The notes: generated by a model not told the origin, from the letters alone. A stretch of 64,000 nucleotides of DNA from Tepidibacter aestuarii (GCF_934924865.1 NZ_OW235315.1:1736001-1800000); one strand, 5' to 3'. Shown: positions 33,519-43,812, counted from the first letter of the stretch. Program-made: numbers and translations.

Positions 33519-36164
33519 TTGAATAAGTTAACACCTATGATGAAACAATATTTTCAGATAAAGGAAAACTATAAGGATAGTATACTTTTCTTTAGGCTTG
33601 GAGATTTTTATGAAATGTTTTTTGAGGATGCAATAGTTGCATCTAGAGTATTAGAAATAGCTTTGACTGGTAAAAACTGTGGTCTTGAAGAAAGAGCTCC
33701 TATGTGTGGAGTACCTTTTCATTCATCTAGTTCATATATATCAAAATTAATTGAAAATGGATATAAGGTAGCTATATGTGAACAAGTAGAAGATGCATCT
33801 GCTGCAAAAGGGTTAGTAAAAAGAGATGTTGTGAGAGTAGTAAGTCCTGGAACTGTAATGGAAGAAAATCTACTAGATAACAAAAAAAATAACTACCTTT
33901 TATCTATATATAAAGAAGATGGTAAGATAGGTATATCTTATGTAGATATAACCACTGGTGATTTTTATGCAACTAGCATAGATGAATCGAATTTGATTGA
34001 AGAAATTGCTAAAATTCAACCTAAGGAAGTTATATATTTTAATGTAGAAAATGAGAAGTTACAAACAATATGCACTCTTAATAATTCTTATTTAAACAAT
34101 GACTCATCTATATATTATAATGATGATGATAATATTTTAGAAAAATATTTTTCTAAAGAATATATAAATACTCTTAACTTAAATCAAGATATTCATATAA
34201 AGTTTAGTTTGATAGGTCTGCTAAATTATATTTTTTCAACACAAAAACAGATATCTTCTAATATAAGTACTATTTCTATTTATAACTCTAATGATTTTAT
34301 GTCTATTGATATGTTTACAAGGCTTAATCTTGAACTTACACAAACAATGAGAAGCAAACAAAAAAAAGGATCGTTACTTCATGTATTAGATAAAACTAAT
34401 ACTGCGATGGGAGGAAGACTTTTAAGAAAATGGATTGAGCAACCTCTTATTAATAAAGAAAGAATACAAGAAAGACTTAATTTAATAGAAGAGATAAAAG
34501 ACGATTTTTCTTTGAGAGAGGACCTTAATGAAGAATTAAAAAACATATATGATATAGAAAGACTGTGTGGAAAGCTAGCCTTTGAGAAAATAAATCCTAA
34601 AGAACTTATAAATCTTAAAGAATCAATTAAAAAGATACCAGGTATAAAAGAATTACTGCGAGAATCAGATACTAATTATATGAAAAAATTAGTGAATGAT
34701 ATAGATGAGTTATATGATATCTATAAGTTGATAGATGAATCTATAATAGAGGAACCATCGTTAACTTTAAAAGATGGCAATATAATAAAGTCAAGTTATG
34801 ATGAAGATATAAACAGATTAAGAGATTTAACTAAAAATGGCGCTGCTGTTATAAGTGAGATAGAAGATAAAGAAAGAAATAAAACAGGAATAAAATCTTT
34901 AAAAATAGGTTTTAACAAGGTGTTTGGATATTATATAGAAATAACTAAAACTAACTTGAAGCAATTTGAAATACCAAATTATTATATAAGAAAGCAAACG
35001 TTGAGTAATGCTGAAAGATTCATAACTGAAGAATTAAAAACAATTGAAGAGCAAATTCTAAATTCTAAAGAAAAGATAAAAGATCTTGAATATAGTATAT
35101 TTGTACAAGTTAGAAATAGACTGTATGAAAATATAAATAGAATTCAACAAGTTGCTAAAACAATAGCATTTATAGATGTTATAAATTCATTAGGTAAGGT
35201 TGCTTATCAAAATAATTACTGTAAACCTAATATAACTTGTGAAGAAGAACTTTGTATAGTAAATGGAAGACATCCCGTTGTTGAAAATATAATAGGTGAA
35301 GAAAACTTTGTTCCAAATGACACTAATCTAAATATATCAGATAGTAAAATAGGTATAATTACAGGACCTAATATGGCCGGAAAATCAACATATATGAGGC
35401 AAGTATCTTTAATAACATTACTAGCGCATATAGGATCTTTTGTACCTGCACAAAGAGCTGATGTACCTATTGTAGATAGAATATTCACAAGAGTCGGAGC
35501 AAGTGATGATTTATCACAAGGACAGAGTACTTTTATGGTAGAGATGACTGAGGTTTCTCATATTTTAAAGAATGCTACGAAAAATAGTTTGGTAATACTT
35601 GATGAAATAGGTAGGGGAACTAGTACATTTGATGGACTTAGTTTAGCTTGGTCTATTGTGGAGTACATTAATGAAAGAATAGGCTGTAAAACACTATTCG
35701 CTACTCACTATCATGAACTAACAGAACTTGAAGAAAAGTTATTTGGTATTAAAAACTATTGTGTAGCTGTAAAAGAGCAAGGTGAAGATATAATCTTCTT
35801 AAGAAAGATTATAAAAGGTGGAGCAGATCGAAGTTATGGAATACATGTTGCAAAGCTTGCTGAGTTGCCTGATGATGTTATAAATAGAGCAAATAAAATA
35901 CTTGCACAACTAGAAGGTAATGAAAAAGATACAGTAAATTCTTCGTTGCAAGTTAAAGAAAGTGCTATAACGGATGAGGAGTATAGTGTTGATAATAAAA
36001 AAGACGATTTGAATCAACAAATCAGTTTTGGTATCTTAGAAAAGCAATCTATATTGAAAGAAATATTGTCTTTAAATATAGTGGGTATGACACCTATTGA
36101 TGCTATGAATACTTTATATAATCTTCAAAATAAGGTTAAATTAATCGGAGATGATGAGAAGTGA
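33519..36164 (+). CDS. mutS: DNA mismatch repair protein MutS
   Basis: An 881-aa mismatch-recognition ATPase. The mismatch-binding motif is LGDFYEMFFEDA (Phe-x-Glu) near the N-terminus; the ATPase domain has Walker A GPNMAGKST at about residue 616 and the segment LDEIGRGTSTFDGLSLAW as Walker B/signature. TTG at 33519 is preferred because GGAGG precedes it; a TTG 15 bases earlier overlaps that site. Its stop overlaps the GTG start of mutL, so the repair pair is translationally coupled. Confidence 0.96.
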   Translation: MNKLTPMMKQYFQIKENYKDSILFFRLGDFYEMFFEDAIVASRVLEIALTGKNCGLEERAPMCGVPFHSSSSYISKLIENGYKVAICEQVEDASAAKGLVKRDVVRVVSPGTVMEENLLDNKKNNYLLSIYKEDGKIGISYVDITTGDFYATSIDESNLIEEIAKIQPKEVIYFNVENEKLQTICTLNNSYLNNDSSIYYNDDDNILEKYFSKEYINTLNLNQDIHIKFSLIGLLNYIFSTQKQISSNISTISIYNSNDFMSIDMFTRLNLELTQTMRSKQKKGSLLHVLDKTNTAMGGRLLRKWIEQPLINKERIQERLNLIEEIKDDFSLREDLNEELKNIYDIERLCGKLAFEKINPKELINLKESIKKIPGIKELLRESDTNYMKKLVNDIDELYDIYKLIDESIIEEPSLTLKDGNIIKSSYDEDINRLRDLTKNGAAVISEIEDKERNKTGIKSLKIGFNKVFGYYIEITKTNLKQFEIPNYYIRKQTLSNAERFITEELKTIEEQILNSKEKIKDLEYSIFVQVRNRLYENINRIQQVAKTIAFIDVINSLGKVAYQNNYCKPNITCEEELCIVNGRHPVVENIIGEENFVPNDTNLNISDSKIGIITGPNMAGKSTYMRQVSLITLLAHIGSFVPAQRADVPIVDRIFTRVGASDDLSQGQSTFMVEMTEVSHILKNATKNSLVILDEIGRGTSTFDGLSLAWSIVEYINERIGCKTLFATHYHELTELEEKLFGIKNYCVAVKEQGEDIIFLRKIIKGGADRSYGIHVAKLAELPDDVINRANKILAQLEGNEKDTVNSSLQVKESAITDEEYSVDNKKDDLNQQISFGILEKQSILKEILSLNIVGMTPIDAMNTLYNLQNKVKLIGDDEK

Positions 36165-38185
36165 TTAAAGAAATAAATCTTCTAGATGAATATACAATAA
36201 ATAAAATAGCCGCGGGAGAGGTTGTTGAAAGACCTTCTTCCGTAGTTAAGGAGTTAGTTGAAAATTGTATAGATGCAAGATCATCTAAAATAACAATAGA
36301 AATATCAAATGGCGGTAAAGATTTAATAAGAATTACAGATAATGGCCATGGCATACCTAAGAATCAAGTTGAAAAATCATTTTTAAGGCATGCCACAAGT
36401 AAAATATCTGAGATAGAAGATCTTTACGAACTTGATTCATTAGGATTTAGAGGAGAAGCTTTGGCAAGTATCGCGTCAATTGCTAGAGTCGAACTTATAA
36501 CTAGAACAATAGAAGATACAATAGGAGTGAAGGTATGTATAGAAGGTGGAGTTATAAAGAATAAAGAGCCTATAGGAACTTCTGTAGGAACTACTATTAT
36601 AGTTAAGGATCTATTCTTTAACACTCCAGCTAGAAAAAAGTTTTTAAAGTCATCTACTAGTGAAAATATAAATATAACTGATATGATAAACAAGCTTTGC
36701 ATAGGAAATCCTAATATTCAGTTTAAATACATTAACAATAATAGAATTATGTTAACTACTCCTGGAGATAACAATCTTAAAAACACTGTAAGATCTATCT
36801 ACGGTAAAAAGATTTCTGATAATTTGAAAAATATAGAAATAGAAACTGATTTTTTGAAATTGACAGGATATATAGGTAATAACACTATATATAGAAACAA
36901 CAAAACACTTCAGCATGTGTATATAAATGGACGTTATGTGAAAAGTAAATTGATATTAGCTGCTATATATGAAGCTTATAAAGGTATACTTCCTATAAAC
37001 AAGCATTCTATATGCTTTTTAAATTTATCAATAGATGCCCAAAAGATAGATGTAAACGTACACCCTAATAAACTTGAGATTAAATTTGAAGATGATCAAA
37101 GAATATTTAATTTGATAAAAATTAAAATTAATGAACTTTTACTTAGGACAAACTTAATCCCTAAGTATGTATCAAATAATCAAGATATTAAAAAAGAAGA
37201 AAATAAAGAAAATGTAATATCTATAGATGATTTGATAATGGATATTAATAAAGAAAAAATAGACTTGAAGAAAACGGAGCAAAATGAAACTAAAGTTAAA
37301 ATAGATAATATCCAAGAAAAAAGTGTTGATTATGGCATAAAAATAGAAAATATAGATAGTATCTTAGATAAGCCATATATAACTAATATAGATAATACTT
37401 TAGATAAGTTAACTATCAGTAATGATAGTATTTTTAAAGAAGATAAAATAGGATTGAAAACTAATTCACATGAATTTGATTATAATAAAAAATTGACTGA
37501 AAAAGAAAATAATGATTTTTTAAAAGATAATACAAAAGAAACTATAAACTTTAATGTAGAAGAAGCTAAAGAATGTAGTGAAGAGATATCAGCTGAATAT
37601 TATAATGAAAAATTGAATGACTTAAATATAGTAGGAACAATCTTTAATACTTATATCATATGTCAATCTAAAGAATCTATATTTTTAATTGATCAGCACG
37701 CTGCTCATGAAAGAGTTGTATATGAAGATTATTTAGCAAAATTCAAAACCGAAAATATATCTAGTCAAATTTTATTAAAACCAATGATTATGGAGTTGTC
37801 TAATAAAGATATGCTTATTATAGAAGATAAATTAGATATATTTATGAAATTTGGTTTTGAAGTTGAATTATTTGGAGATAATTCTATTATAGTTAGATCT
37901 GTGCCTAATATATTCGGAATTCCTGAATCTGAGAATTTTATATTAGACATAATAGATAATATAGACAAGCTATTTAACAATTATGATTTCAAAAAAGAAC
38001 AAATAGCATCTATGGCTTGTAAAAGTGCTATTAAAGCGAATGATAGAATTGAAAACATAGAAATAAATACTCTTATAGCAAAGTTAAAGAGGTGTAACAA
38101 TTCATATACTTGTCCTCATGGAAGACCTGTTATAGTAGAGATGACAAAAAAAGAAATTGAGAAAATGTTTAAGAGAATTATTTGA
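36161..38185 (+). CDS. mutL: DNA mismatch repair protein MutL
   Basis: A 674-aa GHKL ATPase and endonuclease. N-terminal motifs are IAAGEVVERP, DNGHGI, RHATSKI and GFRGEALASI. A long charged linker (about 330-480) precedes the C-terminal endonuclease domain with the DQHAAHERVVYE metal motif, ACKSAIKANDRI and CPHGRPV. The endonuclease motif fits an organism without MutH. GTG start overlaps the mutS stop. Confidence 0.96.
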   Translation: MIKEINLLDEYTINKIAAGEVVERPSSVVKELVENCIDARSSKITIEISNGGKDLIRITDNGHGIPKNQVEKSFLRHATSKISEIEDLYELDSLGFRGEALASIASIARVELITRTIEDTIGVKVCIEGGVIKNKEPIGTSVGTTIIVKDLFFNTPARKKFLKSSTSENINITDMINKLCIGNPNIQFKYINNNRIMLTTPGDNNLKNTVRSIYGKKISDNLKNIEIETDFLKLTGYIGNNTIYRNNKTLQHVYINGRYVKSKLILAAIYEAYKGILPINKHSICFLNLSIDAQKIDVNVHPNKLEIKFEDDQRIFNLIKIKINELLLRTNLIPKYVSNNQDIKKEENKENVISIDDLIMDINKEKIDLKKTEQNETKVKIDNIQEKSVDYGIKIENIDSILDKPYITNIDNTLDKLTISNDSIFKEDKIGLKTNSHEFDYNKKLTEKENNDFLKDNTKETINFNVEEAKECSEEISAEYYNEKLNDLNIVGTIFNTYIICQSKESIFLIDQHAAHERVVYEDYLAKFKTENISSQILLKPMIMELSNKDMLIIEDKLDIFMKFGFEVELFGDNSIIVRSVPNIFGIPESENFILDIIDNIDKLFNNYDFKKEQIASMACKSAIKANDRIENIEINTLIAKLKRCNNSYTCPHGRPVIVEMTKKEIEKMFKRII

Positions 38186-38206
38186 TATTAGAAAGGTGAT
38201 TGAGAT

Positions 38207-39151
38207 ATGGGGAAAATACCTGTAGTATTTATAGCAGGGCCTACTGCTGTTGGAAAAACGGATTTATCTATAAATTTAGCAAAAAAACTTAATGGAGAAA
38301 TAATCTCTGCTGATTCTATGCAAATATATAAATACATGGATATAGGGACTGCTAAAATAACAGAAGAAGAGATGTATGGTGTAAAACATTATTTAATAGA
38401 TGAAGTTGAACCTGACGTTGAGTTTTCTGTAGTTGATTTTCAACAAAGAGCCAAAATATATATTAATGAAATCTATGAAAATGGAAAACTTCCTATAATA
38501 GCAGGTGGAACGGGTCTTTATATAAATTCTTTAATATATGACATGGATTTTACTAAATCTAAAGGAAATACAAAGCTTAGGGATGAACTCCAAAAAGAAG
38601 CAGATGAATATGGAGTTGAATACCTTCATAACAAATTAAAGGAACTTGATGAAAAAAGCGCAGAAAGAATACATCCTAATAATATAAAAAGAGTTATTAG
38701 AGCTATTGAAGTTTGTTTAGAAGCTGAAGAAAAAATAGGGAATTTTAAAAATGATATAAAATTTAACGAAGATTATTACCCTATCTTTATAATATTGAAT
38801 AGAGATAGAGAACATCTTTATGAAAGAATAAATAAAAGGGTGGACATCATGATGAGTCAAGGCCTCTTAAAAGAAGTAAACAAACTTTTAGAAATGGGAT
38901 ACAATGAGAAATTGACTTCTATGCAGGCTATAGGATATAAAGAAATAATTAAATCTCTGAAAGGAGAGTATTCTATAGAAGATGCTATTGAGTTGATAAA
39001 AAGGGATAGTAGAAGATATGCAAAAAGACAAATAACATGGTTCAAGAGGTATGATTTTGCAAAATGGATAGATTTAGATAATTTTTCGGATCAAGATGAG
39101 GCAAAATCATTAATTTTATCTTATATAGAAGGACTTTTAAGAAATTTATAG
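38207..39151 (+). CDS. miaA: tRNA dimethylallyltransferase
   Basis: A 314-aa enzyme that adds the isopentenyl group to A37 of tRNA, the substrate of MiaB. P-loop GPTAVGKTDLS (about 10-20), SADSMQIYKYMDIGTAK, DFQQRAKIYI and the prenyl-site AGGTGLYINSLIYD are all present, and the end RRYAKRQITWFKR is typical. It sits 21 bases after mutL and 37 before hfq, the common Firmicute order. Confidence 0.97.
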   Translation: MGKIPVVFIAGPTAVGKTDLSINLAKKLNGEIISADSMQIYKYMDIGTAKITEEEMYGVKHYLIDEVEPDVEFSVVDFQQRAKIYINEIYENGKLPIIAGGTGLYINSLIYDMDFTKSKGNTKLRDELQKEADEYGVEYLHNKLKELDEKSAERIHPNNIKRVIRAIEVCLEAEEKIGNFKNDIKFNEDYYPIFIILNRDREHLYERINKRVDIMMSQGLLKEVNKLLEMGYNEKLTSMQAIGYKEIIKSLKGEYSIEDAIELIKRDSRRYAKRQITWFKRYDFAKWIDLDNFSDQDEAKSLILSYIEGLLRNL

Positions 39152-39188
39152 AATATTAATAAAATATACATAATTAGGAGGGGTAGCT

Positions 39189-39434
39189 TTGAAAAACAAC
39201 ACGTTGAATCTACAGGATTTATTTTTAAATCAAGCTAGAAAAGAAAAAGTAGCTATAACAATATTTTTAGTTAATGGAGTTCAGTTAAAAGGTCGAGTAA
39301 AGGGATTTGATAGTTATATAATAATTTTAGAAAATGAAGGTAAACAGCAAATGATTTATAAGCACGCTGTTTCTACAATAATACCTAATACTAATATAAA
39401 TTTAATTAACTCTAATAGTAACCTTAAGAAATAA
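39189..39434 (+). CDS. hfq: RNA chaperone Hfq
   Basis: An 81-aa Sm-like hexamer subunit. Sm1 is [21 protein letters not shown] and Sm2 contains IYKHAVSTI, the YKHA motif of Hfq. TTG start follows AGGAGGGG. The short C-terminal tail is usual in Clostridia. It likely modulates small-RNA action, with effects on sporulation known in C. difficile. Confidence 0.96.
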   Translation: MKNNTLNLQDLFLNQARKEKVAITIFLVNGVQLKGRVKGFDSYIIILENEGKQQMIYKHAVSTIIPNTNINLINSNSNLKK

Positions 39435-39440
39435 TATAAT

Positions 39441-39478
39441 AAAAAGCACATCTAAAACAAATTTAGATGTGCTTTTTA
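39441..39478. terminator. Bidirectional terminator
   Basis: AAAAAGCACATCTAAA pairs with TTTAGATGTGCTTTTT; it serves hfq and the convergent recombinase gene. Confidence 0.92.
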
Positions 39479-40507
39479 TTATATTAAAGAATTTAAATTG
39501 AGTTTATATTCTTTTAAAGTATCTTTTAAATCATCTATTTGTATATGCGTATAGATTTGAGTAGTTGATATAGATGAATGACCAAGTAATTCTTGTACTT
39601 TTCTTATATCAGCTCCATTCTTTATTAAGTGAGTAGCAAAGGTATGCCTTAATTTATGAGGTGTTATAGTTTTATTTAAATCAGTATTTGCTGAATATTT
39701 TTTCATAAGCATTTGAACAGCTCTTGTTGTAAGTCTAGTTTTTTTAGTTGATACAAAAAGTGCATCTGTATTAATATCTAATTTTAACCTTTCTATGTAG
39801 TATTGATATAGAGAGTTTAAACTTCCGTTTAAAAGCTCATCTTTTAATATAGGAATTTTTCTTTCCTTACTTCCTTTTCCTACGATTGATAAAATTTCGT
39901 GATTAAGTGCATATTCTATGTCTTTTAAGTTTATACTTATAATTTCGGATACTCTTAGACCACTATAAAGCATTAATGATACTATACTCAGGTTTCTTAA
40001 TTTATAAAATTTATTAGAGCGTGAGTTTTTTATAAAATCGAATATCTTCTTTATCTCATATGTCTCTAAAAAAACAGGTGGAGATTTTTTGTTTGATACC
40101 CTACTTTTTATAACCTCTTCTTTTTTTATTGGATTTTGACGTTCTAATATAACCCCTTGTTCTATTAAATATTTAAAAAATACGTTAAGTACCATTTTTT
40201 TTCTTACTATCGATTTGTATGAATTTTTCCTTTCGGTTTGTAAATATGTATAAAAACGGGTAAGTGCTAGAGGGCGTATATCGGAAAGATATTCTATGTC
40301 CTCATAGTTTAGTATCAAAAACTCAAAAAACGTCTTTAAATCGAAATAATAGGCTTGTATAGTGTTTATAGATTTTTGAGCTGAAATTAAAGCATCTATA
40401 AATACTTCAAAAGCTTCTTTAAACTCCATTGGATAATTAGCTATAGGGAATAATTGTCGTCTGAGTTTTAAACTGCTGATTAAATCATCTGTCGTGTATT
40501 TCATCAT
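39479..40507 (-). CDS. Tyrosine recombinase, Xer/Cre-sized
   Basis: A 342-aa site-specific recombinase. A SAM-like N-terminal domain (about 25-125) is followed by a catalytic domain with all expected residues: SGLRVSEI (first Arg), KGSKERKIPI (Lys), HKLRHTFATHL (His-x-x-Arg), LGHSSISTTQIYTH (His and nucleophile Tyr). It has His rather than Trp in the second His/Trp place, as in XerC/D. Upstream, between it and its neighbour, lies a loxP-like palindrome (40528-40561) ending eight bases before the AGGGGGG ribosome site. It stands between hfq and a PLP lyase gene in an otherwise ordinary chromosomal order, so it is probably not a phage integrase. Confidence 0.9.
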   Translation of the reverse strand: MMKYTTDDLISSLKLRRQLFPIANYPMEFKEAFEVFIDALISAQKSINTIQAYYFDLKTFFEFLILNYEDIEYLSDIRPLALTRFYTYLQTERKNSYKSIVRKKMVLNVFFKYLIEQGVILERQNPIKKEEVIKSRVSNKKSPPVFLETYEIKKIFDFIKNSRSNKFYKLRNLSIVSLMLYSGLRVSEIISINLKDIEYALNHEILSIVGKGSKERKIPILKDELLNGSLNSLYQYYIERLKLDINTDALFVSTKKTRLTTRAVQMLMKKYSANTDLNKTITPHKLRHTFATHLIKNGADIRKVQELLGHSSISTTQIYTHIQIDDLKDTLKEYKLNLNSLI

Positions 40508-40516
40508 AACCCCCCT

Positions 40517-40572
40517 TAATAATACATATAACTTCGCATAACATATCTTATGCGAAGTTATATGTATTATTA
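40517..40572. repeat. LoxP-like palindrome (candidate recombination site)
   Basis: A 25-bp arm and its exact complement surround CATATC. The inner 34 bp (40528-40561) have arms ATAACTTCGCATA and TATGCGAAGTTAT with the 8-bp spacer ACATATCT. loxP arms are ATAACTTCGTATA, so each arm differs at one base. It lies in the leader of the recombinase gene. A role as an operator or an RNA hairpin is also possible. No T run follows on either strand. Confidence 0.85.
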
Positions 40573-40660
40573 TATATTATTTTGCGAAAAAATTGAATAT
40601 GTTATTTCTTTATGATAAAATTCTAATGTCAAAAATAACTTAAGAAACGGGTGGTATATA

Positions 40661-41962
40661 GTGCTTGAACAAACTAAAGATATGCTGTTTGATTTTTATG
40701 ATATAGATAAATCTGTCGTAAAATTAAGCGAGAATATAGAAGGTAAAATACAAAGTAAATTTAAAGAAATAAATGAAGTAAGTGAATATAATCAATACAA
40801 AGTGTTAAAGTCTATGCAAAAAGCTAACCTTTCTGATAATCATTTTAACTGGACTACAGGGTATGGATATAATGATGTTGGAAGAGAAAAAGTAGAAGAA
40901 ATTTACTCTTATGTATTTAATACAGAAGATGCTATAGTAAGGCCTATAATAGTTAACGGAACTCATGCTTTATCACTTTGTATAAGTGGGATAGTAAGAC
41001 CAGGAGATGAAATATTATCAGCAACAGGAAAACCGTATGATACATTAGAAGAAGTTATAGGAATTAGAAATTCAAGAGGATCTTTAAAAGAGTTCGGCGT
41101 AACTTATAATCAAGTTGATTTTTTGGGTAATGGAGAGCCTGATTACATTAATATAAAAGAAAAAATAAACGATAAAACTAAGCTTGTTTTAATACAAAGG
41201 TCAAAAGGATATAGCTGGAGAAAATCTCTGACTATAGATGATATAGAAAAAATAATAAATACAGTTAAATCTGTAAGAGAAGATATAATTGTAATGGTAG
41301 ACAATTGCTATGGTGAATTTTTAGAAATGAAAGAACCTACTGATGTTGGTGCTGATATAATGGCTGGATCTTTAATAAAAAATCCAGGGGGAGGATTAGC
41401 CTTAACAGGAGGGTACATAGTTGGTAAAAAAGAAATAGTTGAGTTAATATCATATAGACTTACATCTCCTGGGATAGGAAAAGAATGTGGGTTGACTTTC
41501 GGAACTACCAGAAGTGTACTTCAAGGTTTATTTTTAGCACCTCATACTGTAGGTCAAGCTTTAATGGGTGCTATATTTTGTTCTAAATTATTTGAAGAAT
41601 TAGGATTTGAAATTCTACCTAAACCTAATGATGTTAGAAGTGATATAATACAGATAATTAAATTTGATAACGCCGATCAGATAATATCTTTTTGCAAAGG
41701 AATACAATATGCAGCTCCTGTTGATTCTTTTGTAAGTCCGGAGCCATGGCCTATGCCTGGTTATGATAGTGATGTAATAATGGCGGCTGGAGCTTTTGTT
41801 CAAGGTTCATCTATAGAACTTAGTGCTGACGCACCTATAAAACCGCCTTATAATGTATATTTCCAAGGAGGATTGACTTATACTCATTCTAAGTTTGGAT
41901 CACTAAAAGCTTTAACCGAAATGATAAAAAATAAAACTATAAAAATACCAACTTCTATATAG
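40661..41962 (+). CDS. Methionine gamma-lyase family PLP protein (YnbB-like)
   Basis: A 433-aa PLP-dependent protein of the family once called aluminium resistance protein (PF06838-type, YnbB of Bacillus). PLP motifs include NGTHALSLCISGI, ATGKPYDTLEEVIG, VDNCYGEF and the lysine in MAGSLIKNPGGGLALTGGY, here cut short: IKNPGGG holds the Schiff-base lysine. A GTG start follows GGGTGG. The cellular substrate is not established. The gene is a usual neighbour of the hfq-miaA region in Firmicutes. Confidence 0.93.
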   Translation: MLEQTKDMLFDFYDIDKSVVKLSENIEGKIQSKFKEINEVSEYNQYKVLKSMQKANLSDNHFNWTTGYGYNDVGREKVEEIYSYVFNTEDAIVRPIIVNGTHALSLCISGIVRPGDEILSATGKPYDTLEEVIGIRNSRGSLKEFGVTYNQVDFLGNGEPDYINIKEKINDKTKLVLIQRSKGYSWRKSLTIDDIEKIINTVKSVREDIIVMVDNCYGEFLEMKEPTDVGADIMAGSLIKNPGGGLALTGGYIVGKKEIVELISYRLTSPGIGKECGLTFGTTRSVLQGLFLAPHTVGQALMGAIFCSKLFEELGFEILPKPNDVRSDIIQIIKFDNADQIISFCKGIQYAAPVDSFVSPEPWPMPGYDSDVIMAAGAFVQGSSIELSADAPIKPPYNVYFQGGLTYTHSKFGSLKALTEMIKNKTIKIPTSI

Positions 41963-41983
41963 AGGTTGGTATTTTTATAGTTT
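41934..41983 (+). terminator. Rho-independent terminator overlapping the gene end
   Basis: AAACTATAAAAATACCAAC pairs exactly with GTTGGTATTTTTATAGTTT. The left arm encodes the last residues of the preceding protein. Confidence 0.82.
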
Positions 41984-42125
41984 GAAATTTCACAACATTC
42001 CCAATTGGAGAACTTTATGAAATATAGAAAAAAACCAAAGGAAAACGTTATATTTTGTCAAATAGTTACATAAATAATTATTTTTACATAAAATTTATTT
42101 ATCAAAATTTTAAGGAGGAGTCAAC

Positions 42126-43487
42126 ATGGATTTATTAGCATTAATAAAAGGTATTAACGACATTTTATGGGGGAAATTACTAGTGTTTGTATTGTGTGGA
42201 GCCAGTATATTATTTACATTCTCTTTTAGGTTTGTTCAAATAAGAATGTTCAAAAAAGCTTTCAAACATACTTTTGGAGGTGTATCACTAAAAGGAAATA
42301 AGGCAGATGACGATGGAATGTCATCTTTCCAAGCTTTAGCAACAGCAATAGCAGGACAAGTTGGAACAGGTAATTTAGCAGGAGCAGCAACTGCTATTGC
42401 AGCAGGAGGTCCAGGAGCTATATTTTGGATGTGGGTAAGTGCATTTTTTGGATTTGGAACTAGCTTTAGTGAAGCAGTTATTTCGCAAAAATATAAAACT
42501 AAAGTAGATGGTCAGATCTGTGGAGGTCCAGCATACTATATAGATAAAGGTCTTAATAGTAAATTCTTAGCATCATTTTTTGCAATAGCAATGATATTAT
42601 CAGCTGGTTTAACTGGAGGTATGATCCAATCTAATTCAATAGCGGGAGCTTTTAAAATGGCATTTAATGTACCGGGGATAGTTGTAGGTGTTACAATCGC
42701 CGGAGTAACTTTTTTAGTAGTTTCTGGAGGAATAGGACGTATAGCATCTGTTACAGAAAAACTAGTTCCAATAATGGCGTTATTATTTATAATAGGTAGC
42801 TTAATAATAATAGGAATAAATGCATCGAATATAATACCTGCATTTAAAATGATTTTTCTAGGAGCATTTAATCCAAAAGCAGCCACTGGAGGATTAATAG
42901 GTGTTGGTATGAAAGAAGCTATGAGATACGGAGTTGCTAGGGGATTATTTTCAAATGAAGCTGGGATGGGATCATCTCCACATGCACATGCTGTTGCAAA
43001 AGTTAATCATCCTATAGAGCAAGGGTTAGTATCTATAGTAGGAGTTTTTATAGATACATTTGTAATATTAACTTTAACAGCTTTGGTTATACTTACAACT
43101 GGAGCTTTAGATGGAACTACAACTGGAATTGAATTAACTCAACAAGCTTTTGTAAATGGGCTCGGAAGTTTTGGAGGGGTATTTATAGCAATTTCTTTAT
43201 TTTTCTTTGCCTTTTCAACTATAATAGGATGGTATTTCTATGGAGAATTAAATGTTAAATATTTAATTGGTATAAAAGGAGTTAAATTTTATAAGCTATT
43301 CATAATTATGGTATTGGTACTTGGAACTTTACTTGAAGTGCCTGTTGTATGGCAATTAGCAGATACTGTTAATGGACTTATGGTTATACCTAATATAATT
43401 GCTCTTGTTTATTTATTAAAAGTTACAAAATCGAGTTTAATAGATTTTGAAAATAAAGAAAAAGAAAAGATAAAAGCTAGTGCTTAG
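42126..43487 (+). CDS. Alanine/glycine:sodium symporter (AGCS family)
   Basis: A 453-aa membrane protein with about 11 helices. Family signatures are SFQALATAIAGQVGTGNLAG and, later, GVARGLFSNEAGMGSSPHAHA. It takes up alanine or glycine with Na+. The start follows AAGGAGG. It is a single-gene unit with its own terminator. Confidence 0.95.
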   Translation: MDLLALIKGINDILWGKLLVFVLCGASILFTFSFRFVQIRMFKKAFKHTFGGVSLKGNKADDDGMSSFQALATAIAGQVGTGNLAGAATAIAAGGPGAIFWMWVSAFFGFGTSFSEAVISQKYKTKVDGQICGGPAYYIDKGLNSKFLASFFAIAMILSAGLTGGMIQSNSIAGAFKMAFNVPGIVVGVTIAGVTFLVVSGGIGRIASVTEKLVPIMALLFIIGSLIIIGINASNIIPAFKMIFLGAFNPKAATGGLIGVGMKEAMRYGVARGLFSNEAGMGSSPHAHAVAKVNHPIEQGLVSIVGVFIDTFVILTLTALVILTTGALDGTTTGIELTQQAFVNGLGSFGGVFIAISLFFFAFSTIIGWYFYGELNVKYLIGIKGVKFYKLFIIMVLVLGTLLEVPVVWQLADTVNGLMVIPNIIALVYLLKVTKSSLIDFENKEKEKIKASA

Positions 43488-43500
43488 CACTATTTTATAA

Positions 43501-43543
43501 AAAACAAGCATTATCTGTTTAAATAGATAACGCTTGTTTTTTT
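43501..43543 (+). terminator. Rho-independent terminator
   Basis: AACAAGC-TTATCT pairs with AGATAA-GCTTGTT with one mismatch; seven-T tail. The DNA between here and glnA (43544-43840) holds only AT-rich sequence and the glnA promoter. Confidence 0.88.
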
Positions 43544-43803
43544 ATGTGTTATATAGATAAATAGATAATAATTTTAGTAGATTCAATTATGAATTTAAGA
43601 AGAAAAGTAAAAATATTTGTAACATTAATATATTTTAAAAATTTATTAATGTATTTACTTTACAAAGAATGAGATGTGTAATATAATTTCAATATTAATA
43701 AAAAAGTTTTGTTAACAATATGCATAAAAAAAATTTTAAAATACGTAGAAGCACGTACGTTATTACTAAAATATATATTTATGTAAGTTAATTAAAGTTA
43801 TTT

Positions 43804-43812
43804 TGCTATAAT
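43804..43812 (+). promoter_or_regulatory. Extended -10 promoter of glnA
   Basis: TTGCTATAAT, with TG one base before TATAAT (43807-43812), lies 29 bases before the start codon. No good -35 is present. Confidence 0.5.

Noticed and set aside
40517..40572. The palindrome considered as the chromosome dif site.
   Set aside because: Firmicute dif sites resemble ACTTCCTATAA...TTATGTAAACT; the arms here match loxP better and are fully symmetrical. A dif role is not excluded but not supported.
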